From: Smallanthus sonchifolius
Taxonomy: Eukaryota > Streptophyta > Magnoliopsida > Asterales > Asteraceae
Assembly: GCA_023525975.1 (NCBI GenBank)
Contig: CM042042.1
Coordinates: 1,247,501 to 1,311,500, forward strand
Direction of reading: 5' to 3'
Length of the DNA: 64,000 nucleotides
Shown here: positions 22,501 through 34,167 of the stretch, in pieces
Layout: the number at the start of each line of letters is the position of its first letter
How positions within the stretch are numbered: position 1 is the first letter of the stretch
Program-made: the position numbers and the translations under genes
The notes under the pieces: model-generated
What the model was told of the DNA's origin: nothing
What the model saw: the letters and a program-made list of their open reading frames with translations, nothing else
Databases searched by the model: none

Positions 22501-23435
22501 ATTATCCTACTTCCAGGAGCACATGAATGAAACGGGCGCACTAGGTTTTCCCAATCGTCATCGTTTTCACTCCACACATCATCAACTACTAGAAGAAATC
22601 GCTTTTTCTTAAATTGTTCTATAAGGGCCATCTGAACCATTTGAAGCTGATTTAAATCTTTTTTTTCTTCCTTGTTTTTTTCATTGTTTTCTTCCTTGTT
22701 TTCTATAGTCACATATTTAAAGATGGCATCGCTTATCTTAACTATATCAAAATCATCAGAAACACACACCCATGCCTTGAGTTCAAAATGATCGTCCACC
22801 AGTGGATCATTAAACAAAAGCCTAGCTAGAGTGGTCTTACCAACCCCACCCATACCAACTATGGGTACTATGCTAAAGTTTACCTCAGATGCCTCATCCC
22901 TCAACAACTTGTTGCGAAATTCCTCTATCTCACGTTCTCGTCCAACTACACTAGACGCATCTGGCAAAGAGGTTTCGTTTCTTCTACTAGTACTTTTTGG
23001 CTTTTCATCTAATTTCTTAATCAAACCAAGATCAGACTTTTGGTTTTCTAGACGTTGTAACTCCCTATTAATACTATCTATCTTGGGAGACAACCTATGA
23101 CTTAGTGATAAATTTGTGCAGCAAGTTGGGATGAGGCTTCTTACCTTGCTGGTGATCAACTCATGACGCATAGCTTCGGTAGCTAAATCGTCGAGTACAT
23201 CATCGATATCGTAAGCCAAATGTTGGAGACCATTCAACCATTGTTTGACAGATTTATCAGTCACCTCCTTCTGTGAGGCATCATTAAGCAGATCTTGGAT
23301 CCTTGACAAAGTGCTTTCAAGTTCATTCAGCTCGTTGTGAATTCCCTGAGCACGAACATATCGCCTCATGGCTTCATCGGACAACTTCTGAAAAACGACT
23401 TTGATGAGTTCAGCAGCCATGGTTTCAGCAGACAT
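19527..23435 (-). CDS. CC-NBS-LRR disease-resistance protein, intact (CNL-A)
   Basis: This is a single-exon frame of 1302 residues for an intracellular immune receptor of the RPP13-like/R1-like CNL class. The N-terminal Rx-type coiled coil (about 5-140) has DIDDVLDDLA. The NB-ARC domain has the P-loop GMGGVGKTT (194-202), WVCVSDDFD, kinase-2 LLVVDDVW (281-288), GSRIIMTTR (308-316), GLPLAL (373-378), CSLFPKDF, and MHD (495-497). About 25 irregular LRRs follow from residue 570. A lysine/glutamate/asparagine-rich insert (246-260) sits between RNBS-A and kinase-2. Two in-frame ATGs (codons 1 and 6) are possible starts. Near the stop, AG|GTACTTG looks like a splice donor shared by all copies, so the final residues or 3' UTR may be spliced. 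No lesion is seen; probably functional. Confidence 0.95.
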   Translation of the reverse strand: MSAETMAAELIKVVFQKLSDEAMRRYVRAQGIHNELNELESTLSRIQDLLNDASQKEVTDKSVKQWLNGLQHLAYDIDDVLDDLATEAMRHELITSKVRSLIPTCCTNLSLSHRLSPKIDSINRELQRLENQKSDLGLIKKLDEKPKSTSRRNETSLPDASSVVGREREIEEFRNKLLRDEASEVNFSIVPIVGMGGVGKTTLARLLFNDPLVDDHFELKAWVCVSDDFDIVKISDAIFKYVTIENKEENNEKNKEEKKDLNQLQMVQMALIEQFKKKRFLLVVDDVWSENDDDWENLVRPFHSCAPGSRIIMTTRNDKLLKSLGFYHLDRLKSLSLEDSLSLFAIHALGVDNFDSHATLKPHGEGIVKKCDGLPLALKAMGRLLRTKTDEEDWNDVLNSEIWDLENSDKIVPALRLSYHDLSADLKQLFAYCSLFPKDFLFNKEELVLLWMAEGFLNPSNATKSQERLGVEYFEILLSRSFFQHAPNEESLFMMHDLMNDLATFVAGEFFLRFENHMKTRKETLTNHRYMSFIRERFVGYNKFEAFKRARSLRTMLAVYVGVDDSWNKFYLSNKVLVDLLPELALLRVLSLSHFEISEVPESIGNLKHLRYLNLSKTQIKRLPENVGNLYNLQALILFGCENLTKLPKSFLKLKNLRHFDIRDTPLLKKLPLGIGELKSLYTLTKIIIGGDNGFVITDLKGFKNLHGIISIEGLQSVMRAQEVKLSLKEISTLELKWVEVFDGSRRGSLEKEVLNELKANNDRLKELAIVSYGGTEFSSWVGDPSFHELVNVSIRGCRRCTCLPSLGQLPSLKELFIQGMDEVKHIGLELSGTCDVAFPSLETLRFEDMWRWEVWSTNSKVVFPCLRKLCIEKCGNLVDISLEALPSLRVLEIDTCSDGVLRSLVKAGSSITELKITSISGLKDEVWRGVQKYLGAVEDVTIRNCNEIRYLWESELEASKVLRSLKKLEVWRCDNLVSLGEKEEDDTLESNLLSSLRMLEISYCNRMERCFCPNSNSIESLGIYWCKSITRVLFPSIASKGGGGHKLKSLVIRGCEKVMEKINNTSMPMLEVLHILRWNNLKSIVQLSNCIHLTQLIIDFCPGIESFPDLPLSNLTRLSIKDCRSLESLPNLSNLTMLKDLKIIKCRRIDYCGSWPPNLCSLEIGGLKKPITEWGLLQNYPASLVNLTLSNEDGVSNFSELSHIFPSSLTTLNIRWCDNLETLSTGLQHLESLQHLFIHYSPKMKHLPETLLPSLLRLEILECPKLEERCNGRGSHYWPLISHIPCIDIRYLFIKYPLFSI

Positions 23436-23512
23436 TGTTAACAGTGATCGAAGAGGTAAAAGGGGAATGGATCTGTATGTATGAGTGGAGAGAGAGAACG
23501 ATTCTGTTAGTA

Positions 23513-23524
23513 GTTTTATATAGA
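23513..23524 (-). promoter_or_regulatory. Probable TATA box of CNL-A
   Basis: Minus strand TCTATATAAAAC lies about 80 bases upstream of the ATG. The related TCTATAAAAC precedes CNL-C in the same place, and flanking promoter words such as CAAGTTGCCAACCTTC are conserved between the two genes. Confidence 0.6.
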
Positions 23525-23699
23525 CATTTCAACAAGGGGTAGTTTCCGAGTAATGTATTTGTGGAATATTTTATGACAAGTTGCCAACCTTCGTTTGCAT
23601 AATTAGTAAAAAGAGTAATATAATATATAATTGACTGTCATATTTCTTTTTTTAATAAACTAGTGGCGTTTGGAATAAACTTTTTAATAAGACGGGTCA

Positions 23700-24618
23700 T
23701 CTTCGGCAGTGGCGGAACATAAACAATTAAATTGAGGGAGGGGACGTAAATACTACACATAAAAAAATCAAATTTTTTTAGTGTGTTTTATCACTTCATT
23801 TTAAAAACTGTAGAAATAGGACTTTGTTTTGATATGTGTAAAGTGTAAACAACATTTTCTTATTGTCTTGTGAATTTGAGTTTAAGAAACACTTCTTAGG
23901 GTACAAGGGACATCTCTCGGGTAGTTCGGGCACCTTGGCTACGCCGCATCACAAAAATACATAAACTTTATATATTTTTCTACTCACATCACAAAAATAC
24001 ACTCTTTCTACTATATTTTCCACAACAAAATATATACTCTTTTTATTCTCCATGGATTCCAAAAAATCAAAGGCATGTCGAAAAAATAAGTCTCTAAATC
24101 GAGAGGCGGTTTTAACCAAGATCAAACAAGACAACAACCGATGCATCAACCGACATTTGAACGACAATCGTTTCAGTACCAATATTATCTGTATTCTCAA
24201 ATACCAACCGTGCCTACTCAAATTGCACCCGTTCAATACACCTATTCCCTACAAGATAAACTTACATTTGATTTTTGCACCTCGCTACCAAAACTCATCC
24301 CGTAATGAAGAACGAGCGCTCCCGATATTTGATGACGGAAGTGATCGATGAAGAAATTTAAGAACAAACTCATGAAGAACATCAAGTTGAAGAATGAGAG
24401 ACTTATGGTTAAAATTAGAAAGGTTTGTGTATATGTATGTGTTTAGATTAATTTTTTTTTCTTTAACCATTAACGGCTCTTTTTACTTAAAAATACCCAC
24501 CCCCAACGGCTCTTTCTCTCTTCTTCACGCCCGTTAACAGGGCAACGCCCCCAGGTTTGGCACCCCTTGTAATGGTGTTTGTGACGTTAAAAGGCCAAAG
24601 GGGTGATGTGTACAGTAC
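23700..24618. mobile_element. Decayed Harbinger-like element with ORF1-type fragment
   Basis: The stretch 23890-24555 begins TTAGGGTACAAGGG and ends near CCCCTTGTAATGG, possible inverted ends. A forward frame at 24052-24351 starts MDSKKSKACRKNK and ends in acidic words near FDDGSD. It resembles, weakly, the N-terminal part of the Myb-like ORF1 protein of PIF/Harbinger elements. Near 23708 a CAGTGGCGGA word suggests a truncated hAT end. The identity is uncertain. Confidence 0.35.
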
Positions 24619-24893
24619 CCACAGTCTAATATACTCTGGTGTGTGTATGATCATAGTTTACAGTAATTTGTGCAATTGTTATGGTCAAAGCTTTTTTTTT
24701 AGAATATTGTTGTGCATGTTCGCTGGCCGGCAGTCATTAGAGAAAAAATTGGATAAATTAAAACCCACTTGTCTCTTTTCGTAATTAACAAGGCCAATAT
24801 TTGTATGTATACTTATAAAATAGTTATATAGGACAAACGTTTTGTTTTTTTTATAATATCCCTTGAAAATAATTTGCTGATTAAGAAAATAAC
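24619..24893. repeat. Left part of a duplicated segment (partner 36526-36780)
   Basis: It matches 36526-36780 closely, including GGTCAAAGCTTTTTTTTT, CGCTGGCCG.CAG and ACAAGGCCAATATTTG. The rest of the segment continues at 33593-33715, so about 8.7 kb (including the large LTR element) has been inserted in this copy. Confidence 0.8.
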
Positions 24894-27800
24894 GAGAAAT
24901 TTTGCCCCGCGCTTCGTGGCGGAAGGCGGACTTTAAATGGGTAAGACTGTGGAATTAACATGACTAAAGAAAAAAACATGGTTATACATTTAAAGAAAAC
25001 ATATGAAGTTGTGGCGACTTTGTCACACCTTAACCGACGGCGGAATCATCGGGGCGGGACATGTAGACTTTTCATGAGCACAAGGTTCACTAGATTTCAA
25101 TATTTAATCATCAATTTCATTTCAAACCATTCAAACACAAATAGCAACATTCAACAAGTACATAAAGAAAAATACAAATTGTCTTTTGAATTTAAATTAA
25201 CTAGGTCCAACTTAAGTGTAGCATGTCTTGCTCAAATTCACACGTTATCACCTGAAACATGAATAAAATAGGGTCAACTAAAAAGTTGGTGAGTATAACA
25301 CGGGTTTGTATATAAATAGCATATAGTTTGAAAAACAAATCCATACATAACATGATAAATAAGGCATTTATGAGGAGCAGCTATTGTGTAACCAAGTACA
25401 ATCAAACCTTTGTAACTAGCATGCAAATTGTGTTGTCGGTATCAATCACCTCAACCAGGTGGGTTAGTCAGACTCAATAGATCTATCATTGAAAACTGTC
25501 GGCTTGAATAGTTAATGATTGCACATAAGTGTTCACAAAAGTTAGCACACATAGCACTCGGGCATAAAGCTTAAATTGCACACATGAATGTAAATGGGAT
25601 CTGTACTTGTGTTGTTTATATAAATGTAAACAGTAGTTTGAGTAGTGTTCATGTTTCACCCCAAAAATGTAAAAGAGTAAAAGGGGCTATGTATACTCAC
25701 CTTATAAGCAGAGGGTTAATCTTGCAACTTGTAGTAACTCAGATTAAAGATGCCCTAAATAATAATTAAACACTTTTTAATGCAAGAATGATTAGGAGGA
25801 AACAAGAATAGGGCGATTGAGACTTTAGGATTTTGAAACGAACGAACGAGAGTGCTAAGGAATAAGAACTTTATAGATACCAAACTTAATAAAAGAATTA
25901 AATCAGAATATAACATTTAAGTGGTGTTTTATAATTTTTATTTTTTTCGAAAACCTCTTATGTTTTAGAAGTTAGGATTTTAAACCGTTGCTTTACTCAA
26001 TAATATCTAAAGATGACCTAACAGATCCAGATCGTTCAACCCAGTAACTTGAATACGTGCTTTAATGTGTTTTTATAGTTTTTAATCCAAAAATAATATG
26101 TCATTCTATAATTTACTACTCTTAATATTCGAAAGTGAACGTGACTTCTACTTAGTGGATGATTCAAAGTGTTTGAGATGAGATAAAAGACTTAGAATTG
26201 TAAAAGACGTCAAAACCCGGTTTAAAATTTCTTGTGTGGAATTAGACGTCGTGAAAACCTACAATTATTATTATAATCTAGGGTTTAAAATCCTTTTGGT
26301 GTTCGTAACCAAGTTTAAAGCGGTTAATAATAAAATATTTATAACCCTTTCGTTTAATAAAAATCATGGCACTAAAATAACATAATAAGTTTTAACTAAA
26401 AATATAAATAGTTCATATATATTAGTTTATGACTTGAAGGTTTGAATAAAAAAAAGAAAAAAAAAAAGTGGGAGTAAGCTTCAAACCCGTGACCTTTTGG
26501 TTTAAGTTTCAGAAAAATATTGTTTTGACATTTAATTCTATAAACCTTCTTCTTCACCAACACAAAACCCAGGTTGCAAACCCTATTCCCATACGATTCA
26601 GATTAAGAAAATAAATACAACAAAATGAGGATTCTAACCTGTAATCGATCTACGAATACCACTAACGTCATTGCTGATTTCGTGAGGGCCAAGCACATGA
26701 ACCGATCGTGATAGGGAGGAAAGGAACGACTTGCGACAATGGAGTTTTTTTTTTTTTTTTTTTTGGGGATCTCGATTCTCGAATTTCAATTGGTATTTAT
26801 AGGGTGTCATAACGTGTTTACAGTCGCGATTTGGAACGAGATTTGAAATTTAAAAGCTTGATTTTCGGGATTTGATACAAGGTTTCGTATTTCAAAAACG
26901 GGTTTTTGATTAGCTTTGATTCGGTAACGATTTCCAAATCTAACGAAGAATTACGCGTACCTAACTCATCAAGATGGATTTAGGATCGGTTTGAGACTCG
27001 GATTTACAGGATTAGGAGATAAAAGGTTTGGGTTTGACTTGGGAAAGTCAAAATTCAGTTCTTGGAGTCTGATGTTTGAAAAGATATGGTGAAGGGGTTC
27101 AAATTATTTTGTTTATATTAAATTGTAAATATATATCATCCCTAAAATATATAATCCTTAATTTAAAACGTACGTGTGTAAGAATTTAGGATAGTATTGA
27201 ATGGAAACTTGGACTGTAATGTTTGTCCAAATTATACTACGTATTGTAATTGAAATTGAAATATTTGTTCATTGCACTAAAATCAAAACAGGAAAGTCAA
27301 GAATGTTACAAATGTTACAGTATCCCCATGTTGAGGGAATTTCGTCCCGAAATTTAACTAGTGGAGGTTACTGAATCAGGAAGGGATGAGGGTTTTGGAA
27401 TCCCAATTGATGTTTTGACTATTAATTTAAGGAGTATGACTGGTGACAAGACATAGGTCTAATTCTCAAGGTCGGGCACGATTGATGATAGTGGATTTAG
27501 TTTTGAAATGAGCTCGGGGAGATAATCTATCTGAATGATGAATTTGGGTTCTAGAGGTGGAATGCTTTACTTAGAATGGATTCGCTGCGCATTTGACGAT
27601 CAGGGTTTGGTTAAGATGTAGTCTAATATGCTCAAGATACGCTACCGGTCAAGAGATTTCACAAACATTGGTCAAGGTCAGAATATCATAAAACTTCTCG
27701 TGATACGAACAACGCTACTACTGACAATATGACAGGAACACTTATATATAGGAAGTACCAGCGGCGTATCCACCATGCCCTTGTCATATCACATTAGTCT

Positions 27801-28079
27801 CGTTGTTATATATCATGATAGGTTTTAGGTCATAACACACGACAGAATTTGCTATGTTTTCCATGCGCTGATTTTTATAATTCCGTGTGCACCCGTAATT
27901 ACTCAAATCATCGCATGGTCCGTATAGATCCTTCCGTTGTGTGCGGGTCAAGAGGGCACAAATTTACGTTCATGTCTATTGTTTTCACATATTAGTTGCT
28001 AATAAGTAACTATGTCCCTAGTAGGCAGGTCAGTTAGCAATTAAAGAGAAGTATGGTAGTATAACTTAAAGTTCCGTAG

Positions 28080-28690
28080 TTTGCTCATGTTTGAACAAGA
28101 ATACATCAAACACCGAGTTGTTTTAAAGTGTTAAAGCTTCCTCGTGTTTGAACAAGTATGCGTCAAACCCCGAGTAGCTTCAATGTGTTATGGTTTTCAA
28201 GTTTGGTGAACAAAGTGTATGACCATGCTTCATGTACATTGTGATCAATCAATCGCAACAATTGTAAGTAACCTAGTTTCATGTATAATGTAAACACACA
28301 AGTCTCAGGTATGATCTAGTGTCATGTAGCTTGTAATCAAATAGGTTTCATGTGTAACGTGAACAACCTAGCATCATGTATTTGTAAATCAATAGGCTTT
28401 CATGTGTAATGTAGGTAATGTAGTATCATGTACTTTGTAACCAAATAAGTTTCATGTTCAATGTGGTCAATCAAGTATTGTGTATCAAACAACTAATTGT
28501 TAGGTATCATGTATATTTGCAAATAACCATGTTTCATGTGTTATGTGTTCAATCTGGTAGCGTGTGTATTGCAAATGAACAAGTTTCATGTGTTATGTAA
28601 TCGTGCTGTGTATCTTGTGAACGTGCATATGTAAGTTATTAAACTTCGTGTGTGATATATGCTAACGAGTTTTGTATGTGATCGAGTGTT
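28080..28690. repeat. Degenerate short-period repeats inside the LARD
   Basis: Words such as GTTTCATGTGTAATGT and ATCATGTA.TTTGTAA alternate with a period of roughly 50-60 bases across 28240-28640. A separate two-copy repeat (CTCATGTTTGAACAAG / CTCGTGTTTGAACAAG) lies at 28085-28195. Confidence 0.65.
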
Positions 28691-29518
28691 GCGGAGAAGC
28701 GTGTTGTTGTCATTCTTGTAAAATATGGTAGTTAGGTTCTAGTTCTTTAAATCTCGTTGAGGTTCATGAGGATGGTTAACGTCTACGCGGTATGGATCGT
28801 CTCTTGAAGCAGCAAGTGAAAGGTAACGAAGGGGTTTTGAAAACACTCCGGGAAATATGTTTACAAATAATTGATCTTCGTTTGAAAATAGGAAATTATA
28901 AATTGTTCCTGGTTGTAGATATATAAGGTAGTGAAACTATTGAGTTAAATAATCTAAATAAATAGATAATTATAGGAAAAAAAACCTTTTTATTAAATTT
29001 TTAATTATTATAAGGAGGATATTTTTTTAAGAGGAATTATTGGCTAAACTAGTAGTCGTATATTAATTTAGCCAATGCTTAGAAATAATTACTTTAATGA
29101 GGAAAAATCATAATTATTTATCAATCCGAAATAATATTTTTATAAAATAGGTTGTATTAAGTTCCCTTTCACAGTGAAAATGTTTATGGAAAAATTTATG
29201 TTTCTGATACTCTCTAAAAGTTTGATAAACATTTGGTTTGAAAATAACTAGGTTGTTTAAATCTAATAGAATGAGATGTTTACGAAGGAGATTGTCGGTA
29301 GTGTACTAAATCGTATTGAATGAAGAAGGTGATACTTGGAAAATTTTGATGAAAATGTGATGGGTGTAATTCATACTCAACGTGTCAAATCAATGAATAA
29401 TAACTTTAGAGTTGAAATATATAAAATTGATTGAATGCTGAAATGTTTAAACATTACTCAAAACATAGGGAAATGGTTCTCAAATTGGAAATTTAAAGAC
29501 AATAAATAAAAATTTCTG

Positions 29519-30115
29519 CTAACGCCTCTGGTAGTTTCCCACTAGAAGGAAGATAATCACCAAGACGAGCACCGCTATGGTCACTCGGGTAGCCGATCTG
29601 GTTTCAGCTCTAGCTGTTTCCGTGCGATTCTCCAGTACTTCTTTTTCGAGAATGGAGATTAACTCCTTTTGGTACCCTAATTGGTTTGCTAGGCTATCCA
29701 TTCTTTGTCTTTGTAAGTCGTGCATTACCCCCTGCTCAATCCTTTGCCTCTCAAATTCTGAGGTTCTTACATATTGGTGGATGTCATTGGTTGGAATTCC
29801 CATAACACTAGTTGTTGCCGTGGTATGCCTTACCCAAGGATTAGGATGGTACGGGTCGGGCATCAGATATGGGTCTCTTAGTGGGGGTGGTGACTGATTG
29901 TGGAGATGGGGTGTCTGATACGGGTTTCTGGGTGAGGGTGATCCAGATGTTCGAAGTCTTGAGCCGGTGTTCCTAATCCAATCTGCCCTTACATCAAACC
30001 TTGGTCTAGCAGCTGGGGGTGTTGGTGACCGATGCATGGGTGTCCCAATGTCTTCTTCCCAATCAGACTCTGCTCCAGGATGGTAAACCGGGGAGGAAAG
30101 AGAGTAGGAGTCCAT
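29519..30115 (-). CDS. Novel LARD-encoded protein with C-terminal membrane span
   Basis: The 198-residue frame is read in element orientation and begins about 750 bases after the primer site, where gag would lie. Residues 1-105 are rich in Pro, Ser and Arg (SPTPPAARPRFD, NQSPPPLRDPYLMP). Residues 115-170 are charged and could form a coiled coil (FERQRIEQGVMHDLQRQRMD). Residues about 178-193 are a strong hydrophobic span (VTIAVLVLVIIFLLVG), followed by only NYQRR. This is the layout of a tail-anchored protein. I do not recognise the family, and the membrane role is inferred from sequence alone. Confidence 0.55.
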   Translation of the reverse strand: MDSYSLSSPVYHPGAESDWEEDIGTPMHRSPTPPAARPRFDVRADWIRNTGSRLRTSGSPSPRNPYQTPHLHNQSPPPLRDPYLMPDPYHPNPWVRHTTATTSVMGIPTNDIHQYVRTSEFERQRIEQGVMHDLQRQRMDSLANQLGYQKELISILEKEVLENRTETARAETRSATRVTIAVLVLVIIFLLVGNYQRR

Positions 30116-33100
30116 GTCTAGCAGAAAACAATGAAAAGGTTGTAAGTGATAATGAAATACTGAGTGTTAAATATAGGAGTTCTCATAGGTTTTAGAGTTT
30201 GACTAGTCATAACACCGAGTCTTCACAATAGCATTTTAGAAGTACACTTGACCTATAAGTGGTGCATCCTTGAGGAGAATTCCCAGGAAAGAGGGGTGGG
30301 TCACTAGGACACACTTAAGTACCCTGTCTTTCCGTAGTCAGAATCCCTCATAGGCCTACACACTCTTCCAGCCATCGTATATTAATAACACTATTGTTGG
30401 GCTCATGGTCATGATGAGAATTGTTGTGGACTGGGCTTTGAGGCCCGAAGATGGGGTTTATTAAACCTATCAGGCTTCTTCTTCTTGGAGGATAAGTGGA
30501 TTCTTAGTTTATTATTACTGGGCATTAGGCCCAATGGTCTAGATTTTGATCACAAGAGATGGTGATATTTTGTGTGTGAGATTAAGGGTGCATGAAGGAC
30601 TAAGTGTGTATGAGTGTGTGTGGAAACTTAGGATATCACTTTAAATAAATCAAATAGGTAGCAATGAATAGAAGACAAAAGTATGCAGGTAATGTGACAC
30701 ATAGACTATTAAATATTGTATCATATGATGTAATTATTTAGTATAACATGTAAAAATATTCACATAAGAAATAATCATATAGCGTGTAGTAGCATGGCAT
30801 AGTATGGGTGTCCTAAGGTTATAGTCTAGGTCAAGAGTGTCTAATAACCTAATTCCTTATAACCAAGGCTCTGATACCAATCTGTCACACCTCAACCGAC
30901 GGCGGAATCATCGGGGCGGGACATGTAGACTTTTTATGAGCACAAGGTTCACTAGATTTCAATATTTAATCATCAATTTCATTTCAAACCATTCAAACAC
31001 AAATAGCAACATTCAACAAGTACATAAAGAAAAATACAAATTGTCTTTTGAATTTAAATTAACTAGGTCCAACTTAAGTGTAACATGTCTTGCTCAATTC
31101 ACACGTTAGCACATGAAACATGAATAAAATAGGGTCAACTATAAAGTTGGTGAGTATAACACAAGTTTGTATATAGATAGCATATAGTTTGAAAAACAAA
31201 TCCATGCATAACATGATAAATAAGGCATTTATGGGGAGCAGCTATTTTGTAACCAAGTACAATCAAACCTTTGTAACTAGCATGCAAATTGTGTTGTCGG
31301 TATCAATCATCTCAACCAGGTGGGTTAGTCAGACTCAATAGATCTATCATTGAAAACTGTCGGCTTGAATAGTTAATGATTGCACATAAGTGTTCACAAA
31401 AGTTAGCACACATAGCACTCGGGCATAAAGCTTAAATTGCACACATGAATGTAAATGATATCTGTACTTGTGTTGTTTGTGTAAATGTAAACAGTAGTTT
31501 GAGTAGTGTTCATGTTTCACCCCAAAAATGTAAAAGAGTAAAAGGGGCTATGTATACTCACCTTATAAGCAGAGGGTTAATCTTGCAACTTGTAGTAACT
31601 CGGATTAAAGATGCCCTAAATAATAATTAAACACTTTTTAATGCAAGAATGATTAGGAGGAAACAAGAATAGGGCGATTGAGACTTTAGGATTTTGAAAC
31701 GAACGAACGAGAGTGCTAAGGAATAAGAACTTTATAGATACCAAACTTAATAAAAGAATTAAATCAGAATATAACATTTAAGTGGTGTTTTATAATTTTT
31801 ATTTTTTTCGAAAACCTCTTATGTTTTAGAAGTTAGGATTTTGAACCGTTGCTTTACTCAATAATATCTAAAGATGACCTAACAGATCCAGATCGTTCAA
31901 CCCAGTAACTTGAATACGTGCTTTAATGTGTTTTTATAGTTTTTAATCCAAAAATAATATGTCATTCTAATAATTTACGACTCTTAGTATTCGAAAGTGA
32001 ACGTGACTTCTACTTAGTGGATGATTCAAAGTGTTTGAGATGAGATAAAAGACTTAGAATTGTAAAAGACGTCAAAACCCGGTTTAAAATTTCTTGTGTG
32101 GAATTAGACGTCGTGAAAACCTACAATTATTATTATAACCTAGGGTTTAAAATCCTTTTGGTGTTCGTAACCAAGTTTAAAGCGGTTAATAATAAAATAT
32201 TTATAACCCTTTCGTTTAATAAAAATCATGGCACTAAAATAACATAATAAGTTTTAACTAAAAATATAAATAGTTCATATATATTAGTTTATGACTTGAA
32301 GGTTTGAATAAAAAAAAGAAAAAAAAAAAGTGGGAGTAAGCTTCAAACCCGTGACCTTTTGGTTTAAGTTTCAGAAAAATATTGTTTTGACATTTAATTC
32401 TATAAACCTTCTTCTTCACCAACACAAAACCCAGGTTGCAAACCCTATTCCCATACGATTCAGATTAAGAAAATAAATACAACAAAATGAGGATTCTAAC
32501 CTGTAATCGATCTACGAATACCACTAACGTCATTGCTGATTTCGTGAGGGCCAAGCACATGAACCGATCGTGATAGGGAGGAAAGGAACGACTTGCGACA
32601 ATGGAGTTTTTTTTTTTTTTTTTTTTTGGGGATCTCGATTCTCGAATTTCAATTGGTATTTATAGGGTGTCATAACGTGTTTACAGTCGCGATTTGGAAC
32701 GAGATTTGAAATTTAAAAGCTTGATTTTCGGGATTTGATACAAGGTTTCGTATTTCAAAAACGGGTTTTTGATTAGCTTTGATTCGGTAACGATTTCCAA
32801 ATCTAACGACGAATTACGCGTACCTAACTCATCAAGATGGATTTAGGATCGGTTTGAGACTCGGATTTACAGGATTAGGAGATAAAAGGTTTGGGTTTGA
32901 CTTGGGAAAGTCAAAATTCAGTTCTTGGAGTCTGATGTTTGAAAAGATATGGTGAAGGGGTTCAAATTATTTTGTTTATATTAAATTGTAAATATATATC
33001 ATCCCTAAAATATATAATCCTTAATTTAAAACGTACGTGTGTAAGAATTTAGGATAGTATTGAATGGAAACTTGGACTGTAATGTTCGTCCAAATTATAC

Positions 33101-33193
33101 TACGTATTGCAATTGAAATTGAAATTGAAATATTTGTTCATTGCACTAAAATCAAAATAGGAAAGTCAAGAATGTTACAAATGTTACAGACTT

Positions 33194-34167
33194 GGTTGTG
33201 GAGATCGAAACAAAGATAAAAGACAGTTATATAACGCTATCGATGTTTTTCGGTCGGAGTCAGCATCATTCTTCACGGTAACAACGCGTTACCGTCAGTC
33301 GATATAACCCACGATTCCTAAAAATACCCTTTTTTGAATGCAACTCCGTTTTGAACAAAATTTATACCGGGACATCAAGAAAAAAAAATTAAGAAATGAA
33401 AGTTATTGATGAAAATATCAGATTATATATACTATCAGGAGTAAACTCTAAACTTTATAAACTTGAGAGGGTTAAAGTGACATTTTATAAAGTTTAGAGA
33501 TCATTTTACCATTTGCCAAAGTTGTAGGAAGAGTTTACCATTTGCCAAAGTTGAGAGGTAGACTTTACATTTAACACAGACATTGCTTTTTAAGTCTATT
33601 GATAATTACGACATGAATCCAAGGTGAGCAGAATTGAATAAGCAAACGAATATTGGTTATGTTATGGATATCATAACTTGGACGTATTCAGTAATTGTCT
33701 TTAAGCATCTAGACGGTTCTTTAATCACCAATGTACTTGTAAATGGATAAACATTCTAAACCGGGTACATCTACAGTTTATTAACGGCAATTTGGATTAC
33801 TGACGGGCTACTGGCTCATCCGATCATCTTCACCGCCACAGGAGTAAGCCCACCATAGGTGAGAAAACCTACCTGACCCAACTTGGACCCCCATTTTTTT
33901 GTCACAAGTGGCCTCCCCATTTTAGTGAAGTATTGGTTATACACCTTTGCCACTAGACTAATCTAGTGGTTGTACATCTTATAGTTGGCACAAACATAAT
34001 AACATAGTTCTTAAACCGAAATCAGAATCTGTTACAACGGAAGTCTTTGAAACGTAATCCATATAACAATCAAACTTTAACAATCATTGTTCAACGTAAA
34101 CTATCAGAAGCGGAAATGTTAGTCTTCAGCACAACAACTTGAGTCCACTCTATGAAGCCCTCACAGT
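33194..34167. other. Intergenic DNA between the LARD and the hAT element
   Basis: The stretch 33593-33715 is the right part of the segment duplicated at 36773-36890. Near 33480-33570 the phrase CCATTTGCCAAAGTTG is repeated. No gene is visible. Confidence 0.5.

Larger units (their letters stand above)
25021..33188 (-). mobile_element. 8.2-kb LTR retrotransposon, LARD-like, minus orientation
   Basis: Direct LTRs of about 2.3 kb (25021-27319 and 30883-33188) run TGTCACACC...TGTTACA on the plus strand. The target duplication GACTT is at 25016-25020 and 33189-33193. On the minus strand, TGGTATCAGAGCC (tRNA-Met primer site, 30879-30867) lies next to the LTR. The polypurine region GGGACGAAATTCCCTC adjoins the other LTR near 27345. 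These marks point to a Ty3/gypsy (Tekay/Del-like) origin. The internal 3.56 kb has no gag or pol homology that I can see, only one 198-codon frame. The LTRs differ at roughly 30 positions by eye (about 1.3%), so the insertion is young. Confidence 0.95.

Noticed and set aside
20461..23100. Plus-strand frames opposite CNL-A (20461-20643, 20698-21075, 21169-21393, 22831-23100)
   Set aside because: They are antisense shadows of the CNL reading frame; the same shadows recur opposite CNL-C.
28080..28690. CRISPR-like array
   Set aside because: The repeats are degenerate, spacers are not defined, and the host is a plant.
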